From an uncultured Caldilineaceae bacterium (GTDB lineage Bacteria; Chloroflexota; Anaerolineae; Caldilineales; Caldilineaceae): a stretch of DNA of 64,000 nt. The stretch spans positions 62,001-126,000 of the forward strand of contig OX638330.1 in assembly GCA_951812725.1 (NCBI GenBank), written 5' to 3'. Of the stretch, positions 56,450-64,000 are shown piece by piece (positions within the stretch are counted from its first letter, which is position 1; every line of letters begins with the position of its first letter). The notes under the pieces are model-generated. The model worked only from the letters and a program-made list of their open reading frames with translations, made no database searches and was not told the origin of the DNA. Made by a program: the position numbers and the translations under genes.

Positions 56450-57295
56450 ATGACAAGAGCGGCAAACTTCCACGACACGCGCAAGCAACTGTTACGCGCT
56501 GGCTACTGCGTCTTGGAACAGATCTTGTCACCGGAAATGTTGGAACGCGTGCGCGTCGCCAGCAACGACCTCATCGCAGCCCAGCCCGCCGAGCACTTCG
56601 ACAGATACAAGTCCACAGGCAGCATGATAAGTGTTTACAATGACCCCTTTTTTGCCGAACTCGTGGCCTATCAACCTGCACTCGACGCCCTGGACTCTCT
56701 GGGCTTCCCCGATTCTCGCTGGACGTCCGGGTTCGTGATCAGTAAACCCGGCCACTCGCCGCCCCTCTTCTGGCACCAGGACTGGTGGGCATGGAATGAT
56801 CCAGTCAGCTACACGGATCTCCCCCTCCAACTCTTTCTCATGTACTATCTTGTGGACACCAGTATCGAGAACGGCTGCCTGCGCGTCATCGCCGGCTCCC
56901 ACCGCAAACGCCATCGTATACATGACTCCGTCCACACCACGCATAACGAGGAGCTGAGCCGGGCCACCGACCCATCCCATCCCGCCTATCAACCAATGCC
57001 CGAAGACAGGGCTGTTCCAGTGCGCGCCGGCGACCTTGTCATCGGCGATGCCAGGCTCCTCCACGGCTCCTTCCCCAACCGGACGCGAGAACGCCGCACG
57101 GTCATCACACTCTGGTATCATCCCAATTTCGAGATCTCACCGCCCCCCATCCAATCCAGCTTGAGCCGTGACCAGACGCAGGTGTCCTCTTGGCCTCCGC
57201 AGGCACAGAAACTCGTTCAAAACCTGGTCCCCACTTATGATGGTGATGCAGAGCCGCTTGAATGGAAACGGGTGCCGGGCCCTGAACTAAAGTGA
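56450..57295 (+). CDS. Phytanoyl-CoA dioxygenase (PhyH) family protein, copy 2
   Basis: The protein has 281 aa, collinear with copy 1 without gaps at the iron site (H109, D111 in LFWHQDWWAW; distal His in RLLHGSFP). The start is chosen for AGGGGAGG 7 nt upstream and equal length to copy 1. The 45 bp before the gene, with TGCTACACT and GCAGGGGAGGCATG, are nearly identical to those before copy 1. The whole transcription and translation start region was therefore duplicated with the gene. Both iron centres are intact, so both should be active. Confidence 0.9.
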   Translation: MTRAANFHDTRKQLLRAGYCVLEQILSPEMLERVRVASNDLIAAQPAEHFDRYKSTGSMISVYNDPFFAELVAYQPALDALDSLGFPDSRWTSGFVISKPGHSPPLFWHQDWWAWNDPVSYTDLPLQLFLMYYLVDTSIENGCLRVIAGSHRKRHRIHDSVHTTHNEELSRATDPSHPAYQPMPEDRAVPVRAGDLVIGDARLLHGSFPNRTRERRTVITLWYHPNFEISPPPIQSSLSRDQTQVSSWPPQAQKLVQNLVPTYDGDAEPLEWKRVPGPELK

Positions 57296-57381
57296 AGTTC
57301 GCTGGCGCCAATCTCGCAGCGAAAACACATAAAGCAAGCCAACCATTCTGAAAAGTTTCCGACAATAAGGAGAAGAATTCG

Positions 57382-58800
57382 ATGAAGATGCACATTGGCG
57401 GGCAGTGGGTGGACAAATCCGAAAAGATCGAAGTTCTGCACCCGTTCGACGGCTCCGTCGTCGACACCATTCCCCGGGGCGATGCGGCCGACGTGGAGCT
57501 GGCGCTGGCAACCGCCGAACGCGGCGCCAAAGCAATGGCCAGTCTGACCGGCTACGAACGCTATGAAATCCTGCACAAAGCCGCCCACCTGATGGAGGAA
57601 CGCAACGAAGATCTGGCCCAAACCATCACCCTCGAAGAGGGCAAAATTATCGCCGAAGGCCGCATCGAAGCCTCGCGCGCGGTCGAAATCATCGCCCTCT
57701 CCGCCGAAGAGGCCAAGCGCCTCGGCGGCGAAGTCGTCCCTCTTGACGGCGCCCCCGGCGCCGCCGGCAAGTTCGGCTTTACCGTGCGCGTGCCCTGCGG
57801 CGTCATCGTCGGCATCAGCCCCTTCAACTTCCCCCTCCACCTCGTCTGCCACAAGATCGGTCCCGCCTTGGCCGCCGGCAACGCCATCATCCTCAAACCG
57901 GCCACCGACACACCGCTTTCAGCGCTGAAACTGGTCGAGATCTTCCTCGAAGCCGGCACACCGCCCGAAGCGCTCCAGTGCCTGACCGGCTCCGGCGCCG
58001 TCATCGGCGATGCCCTCTGCGCCGATTCACGCGTACGCAAGATCACTTTCACCGGCAGCCGCGACATCGGCGAGCACATCTGCCGCACCGCCGGCCTGAA
58101 GCGCGTAACCATGGAGCTTGGCTCTAACGCGCCCCTCATCGTCATGCCCGACGCCGACCCCGAACGAGTAGCCCAGGCCGCCGCCGCCTCCGGTTACTCC
58201 AACGCCGGCCAGGTCTGCATCTCCACCCAGCGCGTCGTCACCCACGAAAAAATCTACGGCGACTTTCTCGACGCCTTCAAAGCGACCGTCGAAAACATCA
58301 CAACCGGCAACCCGCTCGCCGAAGCCACCAAAATGGGACCGATGATTCGCGAAGAAGACGCCGTACGCGTTGACCAGTGGGTTGAGGAAGCTGTAAGCGG
58401 CGGCGCCGAGCTCGTCCTCGGCGGGGGGCGCGAAGGCCAGATGTACCAGCCGACCATCGTCTCCAACGTCAGCCCGGAAATGAAAATCTCCTGCGATGAG
58501 GTCTTTGGCCCCGTTGTCGGCGTGACCCCTGTCAGCGACATCGACGAGGCCATCGCCCTTGCCAATGACACCAACTACGGCCTGAGCGCGGCGATCTTCA
58601 CGCAGAATATCGATTGGGCAATGAGATTTGTGCAGGAGGTCGAGTCCGGCAACCTGCATGTCAATTGGGGTACCCAGTGGCGCGCCGACCTGATGCCCTA
58701 CGGCGGCCTCAAGGAGAGCGGTATGGGCAAAGAAGGGCCCAAGTACGCCGTCGAAGAAATGACCGAAACGAAGATGGCGGTCTTCCACATGGGCGGCTGA
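57382..58800 (+). CDS. NAD(P)-dependent aldehyde dehydrogenase
   Basis: The protein has 472 aa. Catalytic Cys C279 is in SNAGQVCIS and general base E245 in VTMELGSNAP. The cofactor fold contains ITFTGSRDIGEHI, and PFNFPLHLVCHKIGPALAAGN is typical. The sequence pattern is nearer to GapN/phosphonoacetaldehyde-type enzymes than to betaine aldehyde dehydrogenases, but the substrate is not determined. AAGGAG lies 9 nt upstream of the ATG. It may oxidise an aldehyde generated by the two upstream PhyH oxygenases (inference from position). Confidence 0.92.
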   Translation: MKMHIGGQWVDKSEKIEVLHPFDGSVVDTIPRGDAADVELALATAERGAKAMASLTGYERYEILHKAAHLMEERNEDLAQTITLEEGKIIAEGRIEASRAVEIIALSAEEAKRLGGEVVPLDGAPGAAGKFGFTVRVPCGVIVGISPFNFPLHLVCHKIGPALAAGNAIILKPATDTPLSALKLVEIFLEAGTPPEALQCLTGSGAVIGDALCADSRVRKITFTGSRDIGEHICRTAGLKRVTMELGSNAPLIVMPDADPERVAQAAAASGYSNAGQVCISTQRVVTHEKIYGDFLDAFKATVENITTGNPLAEATKMGPMIREEDAVRVDQWVEEAVSGGAELVLGGGREGQMYQPTIVSNVSPEMKISCDEVFGPVVGVTPVSDIDEAIALANDTNYGLSAAIFTQNIDWAMRFVQEVESGNLHVNWGTQWRADLMPYGGLKESGMGKEGPKYAVEEMTETKMAVFHMGG

Positions 58801-58850
58801 TCAAATACGCCCGGCAGGCTGCTCAGAGTCCTGACAGCTATCTGCAACGA

Positions 58851-58898
58851 AAGGCATCGGCGCGGGCGCGTTCCCGTGTCGGTGCCTTCTTTCGTTTT
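58851..58898 (+). terminator. Intrinsic terminator after the aldehyde dehydrogenase gene
   Basis: A 16-bp stem (58851-58866 with 58873-58888, including G-U pairs) with a CGCGTT loop is followed by CTTTCGTTTT. It separates two convergent genes. Confidence 0.75.
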
Positions 58899-58903
58899 CG
58901 CCC

Positions 58904-59794
58904 CTAGCCGCCGCTGTGAAAGATCCCCAGCCGGAACTCATGGCCCGTACCCGCGTCTTCACCGGTCAGCCAGCTCTCCGCCGCGATCTGCGTTGTACAC
59001 GGCCCGAATGAGCAAACCGTCAACCGCCGCTCGCATGCCTCGCGGCGCAGCCTGCCGATTACGGTCCGCAACATCTCTCCTTGGAAAGGCGAATAGAGAA
59101 AATAGACCGTGCCCCCGCACAGGTCTGCGCTGCGCGCGTCCCCCTGTCTGAACGCCACCCGCCCGACTCCCAGCCTCGCCGCTTCACTGCGGGCATGGTC
59201 CACATACGCCGGCAACATCTCCAGCCCGACCGCCTCCACGCCCGTCAGCAGGTGCACCAGCAGCGCCACCTGTCCCAACCCGGAGCCAATGTCCACAAAT
59301 CTGTCGGCGCCCGTCAGCGGCACGCGGTCCACCAGTTCGAGCAGCGCACTCACCGGCGTCGACTCGTAGTGAATCATCTCGCTGTCGCTGCCTTCCCACG
59401 GCTGCGGCGGGCAGTCGCTGTGGAACAGTCCCGCGGCCAGCTCGTCCGCGGCTTCCGCCCTGAAGTGCAGCCACTCGCTATCGTCCTGCCGGTAACGGCA
59501 GTTGCAATCGAATAGGTTCCGTAGTTGACGCGCTGTGACCACTCCCGTTCGGATGCCTTTACGCAACTCCCGAAAGAAATCCTGGTTGCACTCATCCAGA
59601 TCGCCCCGCAATGCGCGCACCCGTCGCAAACCGGTTGCGGCCGATTGCTGTTCGGCGTGTATCTGGAATGCTTCCGCCAGAAAGTCGAGCGTCTTCAGCG
59701 CCTCAAAGCGCGCTGCCAGGTTGTCATCTTCACTGAGTGTGGGATCCTGCTCCAGCGCGGCTAGATCCCGTTCCAACTTCAGAAGTTTGGCCAT
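58904..59794 (-). CDS. SAM-dependent methyltransferase (class I, DOT1-like glycine loop)
   Basis: The protein has 296 aa. The N-terminal 120 or so residues are helical, with no recognised domain. The methyltransferase core begins near 140 with RFVDIGSGLGQVALLVHLL, then VEAVGLEMLPAYV (acidic ribose-binding position), and FRQGDARSADL further on. The motif I form (D-GSG-GQV) is like DOT1 or rRNA methyltransferases. The substrate is unknown. It lies 29 bp after rimO on the same strand. Confidence 0.8.
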   Translation of the reverse strand: MAKLLKLERDLAALEQDPTLSEDDNLAARFEALKTLDFLAEAFQIHAEQQSAATGLRRVRALRGDLDECNQDFFRELRKGIRTGVVTARQLRNLFDCNCRYRQDDSEWLHFRAEAADELAAGLFHSDCPPQPWEGSDSEMIHYESTPVSALLELVDRVPLTGADRFVDIGSGLGQVALLVHLLTGVEAVGLEMLPAYVDHARSEAARLGVGRVAFRQGDARSADLCGGTVYFLYSPFQGEMLRTVIGRLRREACERRLTVCSFGPCTTQIAAESWLTGEDAGTGHEFRLGIFHSGG

Positions 59795-59823
59795 AACGGT
59801 CTCCGCGCCGCGCGAGGTGATGC

Positions 59824-61236
59824 CTACTTGAGGTCTGCGAGCAGCTCTGTGCGGCTGGAAAATGTCTCTGCGATCAGCGGCTCTCCCACCAGATCGTATT
59901 CCAACGCGCCATTGATATGCACCTCCAGAACTGTTCCAACGGGCGCACCCGCAATGCCCGGCACAAGCACAAGACCGTCCACTTCCGGCGCGTCGCGGTA
60001 ACTGCGCCCCAAAAGTAGCGGTGCCCCGCTCTCCGCGACCTCGCCCTGGCCCTCGACGAGGATGTCGAGAACCCGTCCTACCTGCTCCTGATTCTTACGC
60101 AGGCTGATTGGTTGCTGGACTTCCATCAACCGATCATAGCGCTCCTCTTTCTCTTCTTCCGGAACCGGATCGGGCAGCGCCGCCGCCGGCGTCCCCGGCT
60201 CCGGGCTGAAGGGAAACGCGCCCACCTTGTCGAATTCGATCGCCTGCGCGAATTTCAACAGCCCCTGAAACTCCTCTTCCGTCTCGCCCGGATAGCCGAC
60301 AATAAACGTAGTGCGCAGCGCGATATCCGGCATCGCCGCCCGCAGCTTTTCCACGTGATCGTAGATCATCTCCAGCCGCGAGGGTCGGCGCATACGGCGC
60401 AGCGTGCGCGGGTCTCCGTGCTGTAATGGCATATCCAGATAGGGCACGATCTTATCCTGGCTCGCCATCACTTCTATCAACCCATAGCTGACGTGCCCCG
60501 GATAGGCGTACATCAGCCGTACCCACTTCAAAGCGTCGCTCGTGCGGTTGCAGAGCGCGCTCAACAGGCGCGGCAGGCTATCCGGCTCACCCTGGTCCCG
60601 TCCAAAGTCGGTGGTGTCCTGGGCGACGATCACCAGCTCCTTGGCGCCTGCCTCCACCAACGCATTGGCTTCGTCGATCACCGCCTCTATCGGGCGGCTG
60701 CGCAGCTTGCCCTTGAAACTGGGGATCGTACAGAACGCACACGGCGCATTGCAGCCGTCGGAAATCTTGAGATACGCGCTGCCCCCAGCCACCGCTGGCC
60801 GCGGCACCGCCTCCACATACGTTTCATCCGGTTCACCCAACAGGCTGTACCGTTGCAACCTTCGCTGCTCCGGCCCGCCCCGCACCTGCTTGACCAATTC
60901 CACCACATCCATCCAGCGCCGCGTTCCCAGCAGACCGTCCACCTGCGGCACCCGTTCCAACACCTCCTCGCCATTGCGTTGCGCCAGGCAGCCGGCCGCG
61001 ATCAGCATCTGGTGCCGCCGCTTTCCATCCGCCAACTCCTGCAACACACCGATCGATTCCTCCTTGGCAGCCTCCAGAAAGCCGCAAGTGTTCACGATCA
61101 GCACATCCGCCTGCCGCGCATCGTCGCTGGCGTCAATGTCGGCCTCCCGCAACAGCATCTCCATGCCGTCACTGTCAACCTCATTCTTCGGACATCCAAG
61201 AGTGATCAAGTGGTAGGACTGTTTATTTTTCATCAA
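59824..61236 (-). CDS. rimO: Ribosomal protein S12 methylthiotransferase
   Basis: The protein has 470 aa. It methylthiolates an Asp of ribosomal protein S12. The N-terminal UPF0004 domain carries the three cluster Cys (LGCPKNEVDS at Cys15, NTCGF, AAGCLAQR). The radical SAM domain has SDGCNAPCAFCTIP, and RSRPIEAVIDEA and TTFIVGYPGETEEEF follow. A C-terminal TRAM domain is present (about 400-470). LGCPKNEVDS distinguishes RimO from MiaB. Confidence 0.96.
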   Translation of the reverse strand: MMKNKQSYHLITLGCPKNEVDSDGMEMLLREADIDASDDARQADVLIVNTCGFLEAAKEESIGVLQELADGKRRHQMLIAAGCLAQRNGEEVLERVPQVDGLLGTRRWMDVVELVKQVRGGPEQRRLQRYSLLGEPDETYVEAVPRPAVAGGSAYLKISDGCNAPCAFCTIPSFKGKLRSRPIEAVIDEANALVEAGAKELVIVAQDTTDFGRDQGEPDSLPRLLSALCNRTSDALKWVRLMYAYPGHVSYGLIEVMASQDKIVPYLDMPLQHGDPRTLRRMRRPSRLEMIYDHVEKLRAAMPDIALRTTFIVGYPGETEEEFQGLLKFAQAIEFDKVGAFPFSPEPGTPAAALPDPVPEEEKEERYDRLMEVQQPISLRKNQEQVGRVLDILVEGQGEVAESGAPLLLGRSYRDAPEVDGLVLVPGIAGAPVGTVLEVHINGALEYDLVGEPLIAETFSSRTELLADLK

Positions 61237-61403
61237 TTAAGCTCTTGCCCAAAGTCGCTCGCGTTTATTCAGTGCGTGACCCTTTGCCAAGAAACGAAAG
61301 TTCACGCGCAACCTCGCCATTGTAGCACATATTTCAGTGAAGAAAGAGACCGTCGCCGGGGCAAATCAATTCACGACGGTGGCGCGTGCGAGGTCACCGC
61401 CTA

Positions 61404-62024
61404 TCAAGGACGGATGCGCTCCAGCAGCGCGTCAAGCTCCTGCTGACTCGCGATCGGTCCCACAACCGTCTCAACAATTCTACCTTCGGGGTCGACGAAA
61501 AAGGTCTCAGGCACACCCTGGATCCGAAAACGGCGGGCTGCCTGGCTGCGCAGGTCCGGGCCATTGGGGTAAGTAATATCAAACTCTGCCAGATAAGCGA
61601 GTGCCGCCGGCTCCTGATCCAGATAATCCAGCCCGAGGAAGACAATCCCGTTGTCTTTTTCCCGACGCCATGTCCGCTCCAGCAGAGCCGCCTCGTCGCG
61701 GCACGGAGTACACCAACTGGCCCAGAAATTGATCACCACGCCTTTTCCCCGCAGTTCGCGCAGATCAATTTCCCCGCCGTCGAATGTCGTGAAGGTCAGG
61801 TCCGGCGCCTCGCCTGCCGCCCGCTGTCCCTGCACATTCGTCTGCCACAACCGCACTGCCAGCAGAACGATAAACGCCGCGCCTGCAGCAAGGAACAGAA
61901 TACGCCAGATTTTCACGGCACGCGTGGATGGCGCTTCAATCTGCCGTTCCGACTGCGAATTCAGAGGGGCATCTCTGTCAACTACATGAGGCGTACTGCC
62001 CTTCGACTCCGTCACTTCAGTCAT
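61404..62024 (-). CDS. ccmG: Membrane-anchored thioredoxin-like protein (CcmG/TlpA/ResA type)
   Basis: The protein has 206 aa. One membrane segment (about 43-62) is followed by an extracytoplasmic redoxin domain with [13 protein letters not shown] (WCxxC active site, about 103-107) and [14 protein letters not shown] (cis-Pro loop). It should reduce apocytochrome c or its chaperones. Overlap of 8 bp with the ccmH gene supports a cytochrome-c maturation role. Confidence 0.87.
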   Translation of the reverse strand: MTEVTESKGSTPHVVDRDAPLNSQSERQIEAPSTRAVKIWRILFLAAGAAFIVLLAVRLWQTNVQGQRAAGEAPDLTFTTFDGGEIDLRELRGKGVVINFWASWCTPCRDEAALLERTWRREKDNGIVFLGLDYLDQEPAALAYLAEFDITYPNGPDLRSQAARRFRIQGVPETFFVDPEGRIVETVVGPIASQQELDALLERIRP

Positions 62025-62553
62025 AGCGGGCCAGTTCCTCGTCCAGCCGCCGCTCCCGCTCGTCCACCTCGCCGCTGGCTGCTCCTGCCGGCGCCGCTGA
62101 CCGCGGGCGCGTCATCTCCTGAAGACGGGTCCAGAGAAAAATCGCGCCGCCCAAGACCGCAACCACCGGCAATATCCACGCCAGCCAGTTGAATCCCTCC
62201 CGCGGCGGTTCACCCAGAACCTGCGGCCCGTACTGCTCCAAAAAATAGTCCCTGATCGACTCCGCGTCCGCCCCCTCCGCCAATTTGATGGCAATTAAAT
62301 CCTTCATCTGCCCGCACGCCTTCAGTTCACAGCTGTCCAGCCGTAACCTGCCGCCGCACAGAGGGCACCACAGATGCTGGGCAACCTCGTTCACCTCATC
62401 GGCAGTGATCTCAGTTGTATCGCTTTGGGCCAACAGGGGCGAACTGCTGCAGACGGCAGCGAGCAGCAGAAAAATGGCTATGAGGATGCTGCGCAAAGTG
62501 GTTGGATGTGCTGCGATTTCGCTAAGAAAACGCGTCTTGAGGGGAGAATCCAT
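62017..62553 (-). CDS. ccmH: Cytochrome c maturation protein CcmH (CycL/NrfF type)
   Basis: The protein has 178 aa. A signal helix (about 18-40) is followed by a three-helix CcmH domain with the redox pair in LWCPLCGG (canonically LRCxxC), then [27 protein letters not shown] second membrane helix (about 127-147) and a charged tail follow. Two extra Cys (SCELKAC) occur downstream of the motif. It keeps apocytochrome Cys reduced for heme attachment. It lies 27 bp downstream of the DtxR-type gene. Confidence 0.9.
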   Translation of the reverse strand: MDSPLKTRFLSEIAAHPTTLRSILIAIFLLLAAVCSSSPLLAQSDTTEITADEVNEVAQHLWCPLCGGRLRLDSCELKACGQMKDLIAIKLAEGADAESIRDYFLEQYGPQVLGEPPREGFNWLAWILPVVAVLGGAIFLWTRLQEMTRPRSAAPAGAASGEVDERERRLDEELARYD

Positions 62554-62580
62554 ACGAGTACTGTGCAGAACGAGGCGCGA

Positions 62581-63294
62581 CTACGCCGCAGCCTGCTCAG
62601 TCAATTTCACAAAAAGGCGTTTCGCCAGCGAGCGGCCAATAATCTTCACCAGACTCTCCGGGTCCGCCTGCGTACCTTCGTCCTGAATCTGAACCGTGCT
62701 CGGCCCGTCAAACGGTTCAACATTGAGCACTCGAATCTTATATCCGGGCTCAAGATTCAACTGAGACAGATAGCGCAGCATCGGCGCGCTGTGATTTGCC
62801 ACCCGACGCAACTCACCCGCCTGTCCGGGCTGCAACTCCGCCAGGCAGACCAACTCTTCGCTCAGTATCCGGCCGTCCTCGCTCGGAACCGGATCGCCAT
62901 GCGGGCAGTGGGTCGGGTAATTGCACAAAATCTCCATGCGCTTCTCGAACTCTGCGCTGATAGCGTGTTCCAGCCGCATCGCCTCCGCCTTCACCTGATC
63001 CCAGGTGAATCCCATCACCTCGATCAGAAACACCTCCAGCAGCCGGTGTCTGCGCAGAAGCTGCAACGCCGCCAGACGGCCCTGACCGGTCAACTGGATG
63101 CCCGTCCGCACAGAACGGACCACATGCCCCGTCTCCGTCAGCCGCTTCGTCATGCTGCTGGCCGCAGCCGGCGAAACCTCCATCTTCTGCGCCAGCACGG
63201 ACGTGGAAATCCTGTCGCTGGTCTCGCTCAACTCGTAAATCGCCACCAGGTAGTCGAGCATCCCATCGGTAATGATGTTGCAGAATGTACGCAT
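62581..63294 (-). CDS. DtxR/MntR-family metal-dependent transcriptional regulator
   Basis: The protein has 237 aa. The N-terminal winged helix (LDYLVAIYELSE ... LAQKMEVSPAAASSMTKRL) is followed by the dimerisation domain (RRHRLLEVFLIEVMGFTWDQVKAEAMRLEHAIS). Its Cys, His and Glu positions (around FEKRMEILCNYPTHCPHGDP) form the metal site. A C-terminal FeoA/SH3-like domain starts near 150. It should repress genes when Fe2+ or Mn2+ is plentiful. It is the first gene of an apparent operon with ccmH and ccmG. Confidence 0.92.
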   Translation of the reverse strand: MRTFCNIITDGMLDYLVAIYELSETSDRISTSVLAQKMEVSPAAASSMTKRLTETGHVVRSVRTGIQLTGQGRLAALQLLRRHRLLEVFLIEVMGFTWDQVKAEAMRLEHAISAEFEKRMEILCNYPTHCPHGDPVPSEDGRILSEELVCLAELQPGQAGELRRVANHSAPMLRYLSQLNLEPGYKIRVLNVEPFDGPSTVQIQDEGTQADPESLVKIIGRSLAKRLFVKLTEQAAA

Positions 63295-63348
63295 GATCGC
63301 TATAGTTCAACCGTTGGGAATCGAATAGATAAAACCGGGAATTTCTGA

Positions 63349-63377
63349 AGTATAGTATGTCGGCGCAAAGCTGTCAA
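63349..63377 (-). promoter_or_regulatory. Near-consensus sigma70 promoter of dtxR-ccmHG
   Basis: Minus-strand TTGACA (63377-63372), a 17-bp spacer and TATACT (63354-63349) predict a transcript start about 50 nt before the regulator ATG. The -10 region contains the direct repeat ATACTATACT. Confidence 0.8.
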
Positions 63378-63519
63378 TACTGAATCGGTAAAGGATACCA
63401 CCTATTAATGTTGGGTGGTTCAGTGTACGATCAGGGCCGCCAATCCAACGAAATGCCCCTCGCCAATCTCGGTCCATTCCCAGCCGGCCCCCCGATTGCA
63501 GCCTGCACGGAGAAACCAC

Positions 63520-64000
63520 ATGCCGCGCAAAATCGTCGACCTGAGCTATCCCCTTGCTCCCTCGACGCCCCCCTTTCCCGGCGACCCTCCGGTTGAAATC
63601 AACGTGCAGATGTCTATCCCCGCCGACCTTCCACCCGGCACACCGGGATATATGAATACCAGCACCGTGCGCGCCTCCCTCCACACCGGCACCCACATGG
63701 ACTCCTTCTTCCACTTCTATCACGGCCGTCCCACCATCGATCAGATCCCCCTGGCGCAGTGCATCGGGCCCGCCCTGCTGCTCGACCTCTCGCACAAGCA
63801 GGCTAAGGAAGAGATCACCGAACATGATCTGGCCCCCCATCGCCATGCCATCAGCCGCACCCCGAAAGTCGTTCTCAACACCGGCTGGGCGCGCAACTGG
63901 GGCAAAGCCCACTATTTCACCGAGTATCCGCCCCTGACCGGCAACGCCGCCCGCTTCCTCGTGGACTGCGGCATCGAACTGATCGGAATCGACACCCCGT
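63520..64000 (+). CDS. Cyclase family protein (kynurenine formamidase-like), 3' end cut by the window
   Basis: The ATG at 63520 has GGAG 7 nt upstream and the frame is open to the window end (160 codons). IVDLSYPLAPSTPPFPGD opens the fold, and the metal-binding signature appears as LHTGTHMDSFFHF (HxGTHxD...H). VVLNTGWARNWG is a further typical strand. These Mn/Zn hydrolases cleave N-formylkynurenine or related amides and lactones. The usual length is about 210-260 aa, so roughly one third is missing. It is divergent from the dtxR operon. Confidence 0.88.
   Translation, partial: MPRKIVDLSYPLAPSTPPFPGDPPVEINVQMSIPADLPPGTPGYMNTSTVRASLHTGTHMDSFFHFYHGRPTIDQIPLAQCIGPALLLDLSHKQAKEEITEHDLAPHRHAISRTPKVVLNTGWARNWGKAHYFTEYPPLTGNAARFLVDCGIELIGIDTP

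Noticed and set aside
63307..63912. 201-codon minus-strand frame opposite the cyclase gene
   Set aside because: The plus strand carries the HTGTHMD cyclase signature and a ribosome binding site; the minus frame also overlaps the dtxR promoter.

Overview
This is GC-rich bacterial DNA with about 38 intact or window-truncated protein genes, two gene fossils and several families of intergenic repeats. The gene complement suggests a Chloroflexota bacterium, perhaps of the Caldilineae/Anaerolineae type. The pointers are glycosidase-like surface proteins, a secreted carboxypeptidase ending in YLPRVWH, an SLC12-like transporter, tandem PhyH dioxygenases, a MoxR/VWA pair and recurring GC-rich spacer repeats. 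This assignment is inferred from gene content, not from a marker-gene tree. No rRNA, tRNA, CRISPR array or intact mobile element was recognised.

Layout. 1-12.3 kb holds a 5'-truncated alpha-2-macroglobulin that lacks the thioester cysteine, then a giant membrane-anchored leucine-rich-repeat protein. After these comes a 1-kb gene graveyard with a Gfo/Idh oxidoreductase fragment and a transposase remnant. 12.3-17.6 kb (minus strand) carries a YcaQ-like DNA glycosylase overlapping an SLC12-type transporter, then an M20 hydrolase. 18-23.4 kb (plus) carries MoxR ATPase, VWA protein, M14 carboxypeptidase and ilvE. 23.9-30.2 kb (minus) carries an FHA/winged-helix protein, hemW, a HAD phosphatase, coaD, a coiled-coil protein, a GH39-like glycosidase and an amino-acid-binding protein. 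A Ser/Thr kinase gene faces the FHA gene across a promoter region containing a tandem 22-bp repeat.

32-39 kb is the complete F1Fo ATP synthase operon in the order a-c-b-delta-alpha-gamma-beta-epsilon. It ends at a strong intrinsic terminator, and three of its spacers contain a related CACTGCAG-type repeat. 39-46.5 kb combines a DapA/NanA-family lyase (plus) with a minus-strand cluster: homocysteine S-methyltransferase, peptide-type binding lipoprotein, Asp-box sialidase-like protein and two Dpp-type permeases. The cluster lacks ATPase genes and is preceded by a near-consensus promoter and an untranslated leader of about 265 nt.

46.9-50 kb encodes a large surface protein with a GH18-like region, an SH3b domain and a GH39-like domain. 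51-53.5 kb is proBA. 53.5-58.8 kb holds an FGGY kinase, two tandem PhyH dioxygenases of identical length with near-identical upstream regions, and an aldehyde dehydrogenase. 58.9-63.4 kb (minus) holds a DtxR-family regulator followed by ccmH and ccmG in an apparent operon behind a consensus promoter, then rimO and a methyltransferase. The window ends inside a kynurenine-formamidase-like cyclase gene.

The observations most worth following up are the structured leader of the homocysteine methyltransferase cluster, the FHA/kinase divergent promoter repeats, the DtxR-ccmHG linkage, the three-copy composite intergenic repeat and the thioester-less macroglobulin.
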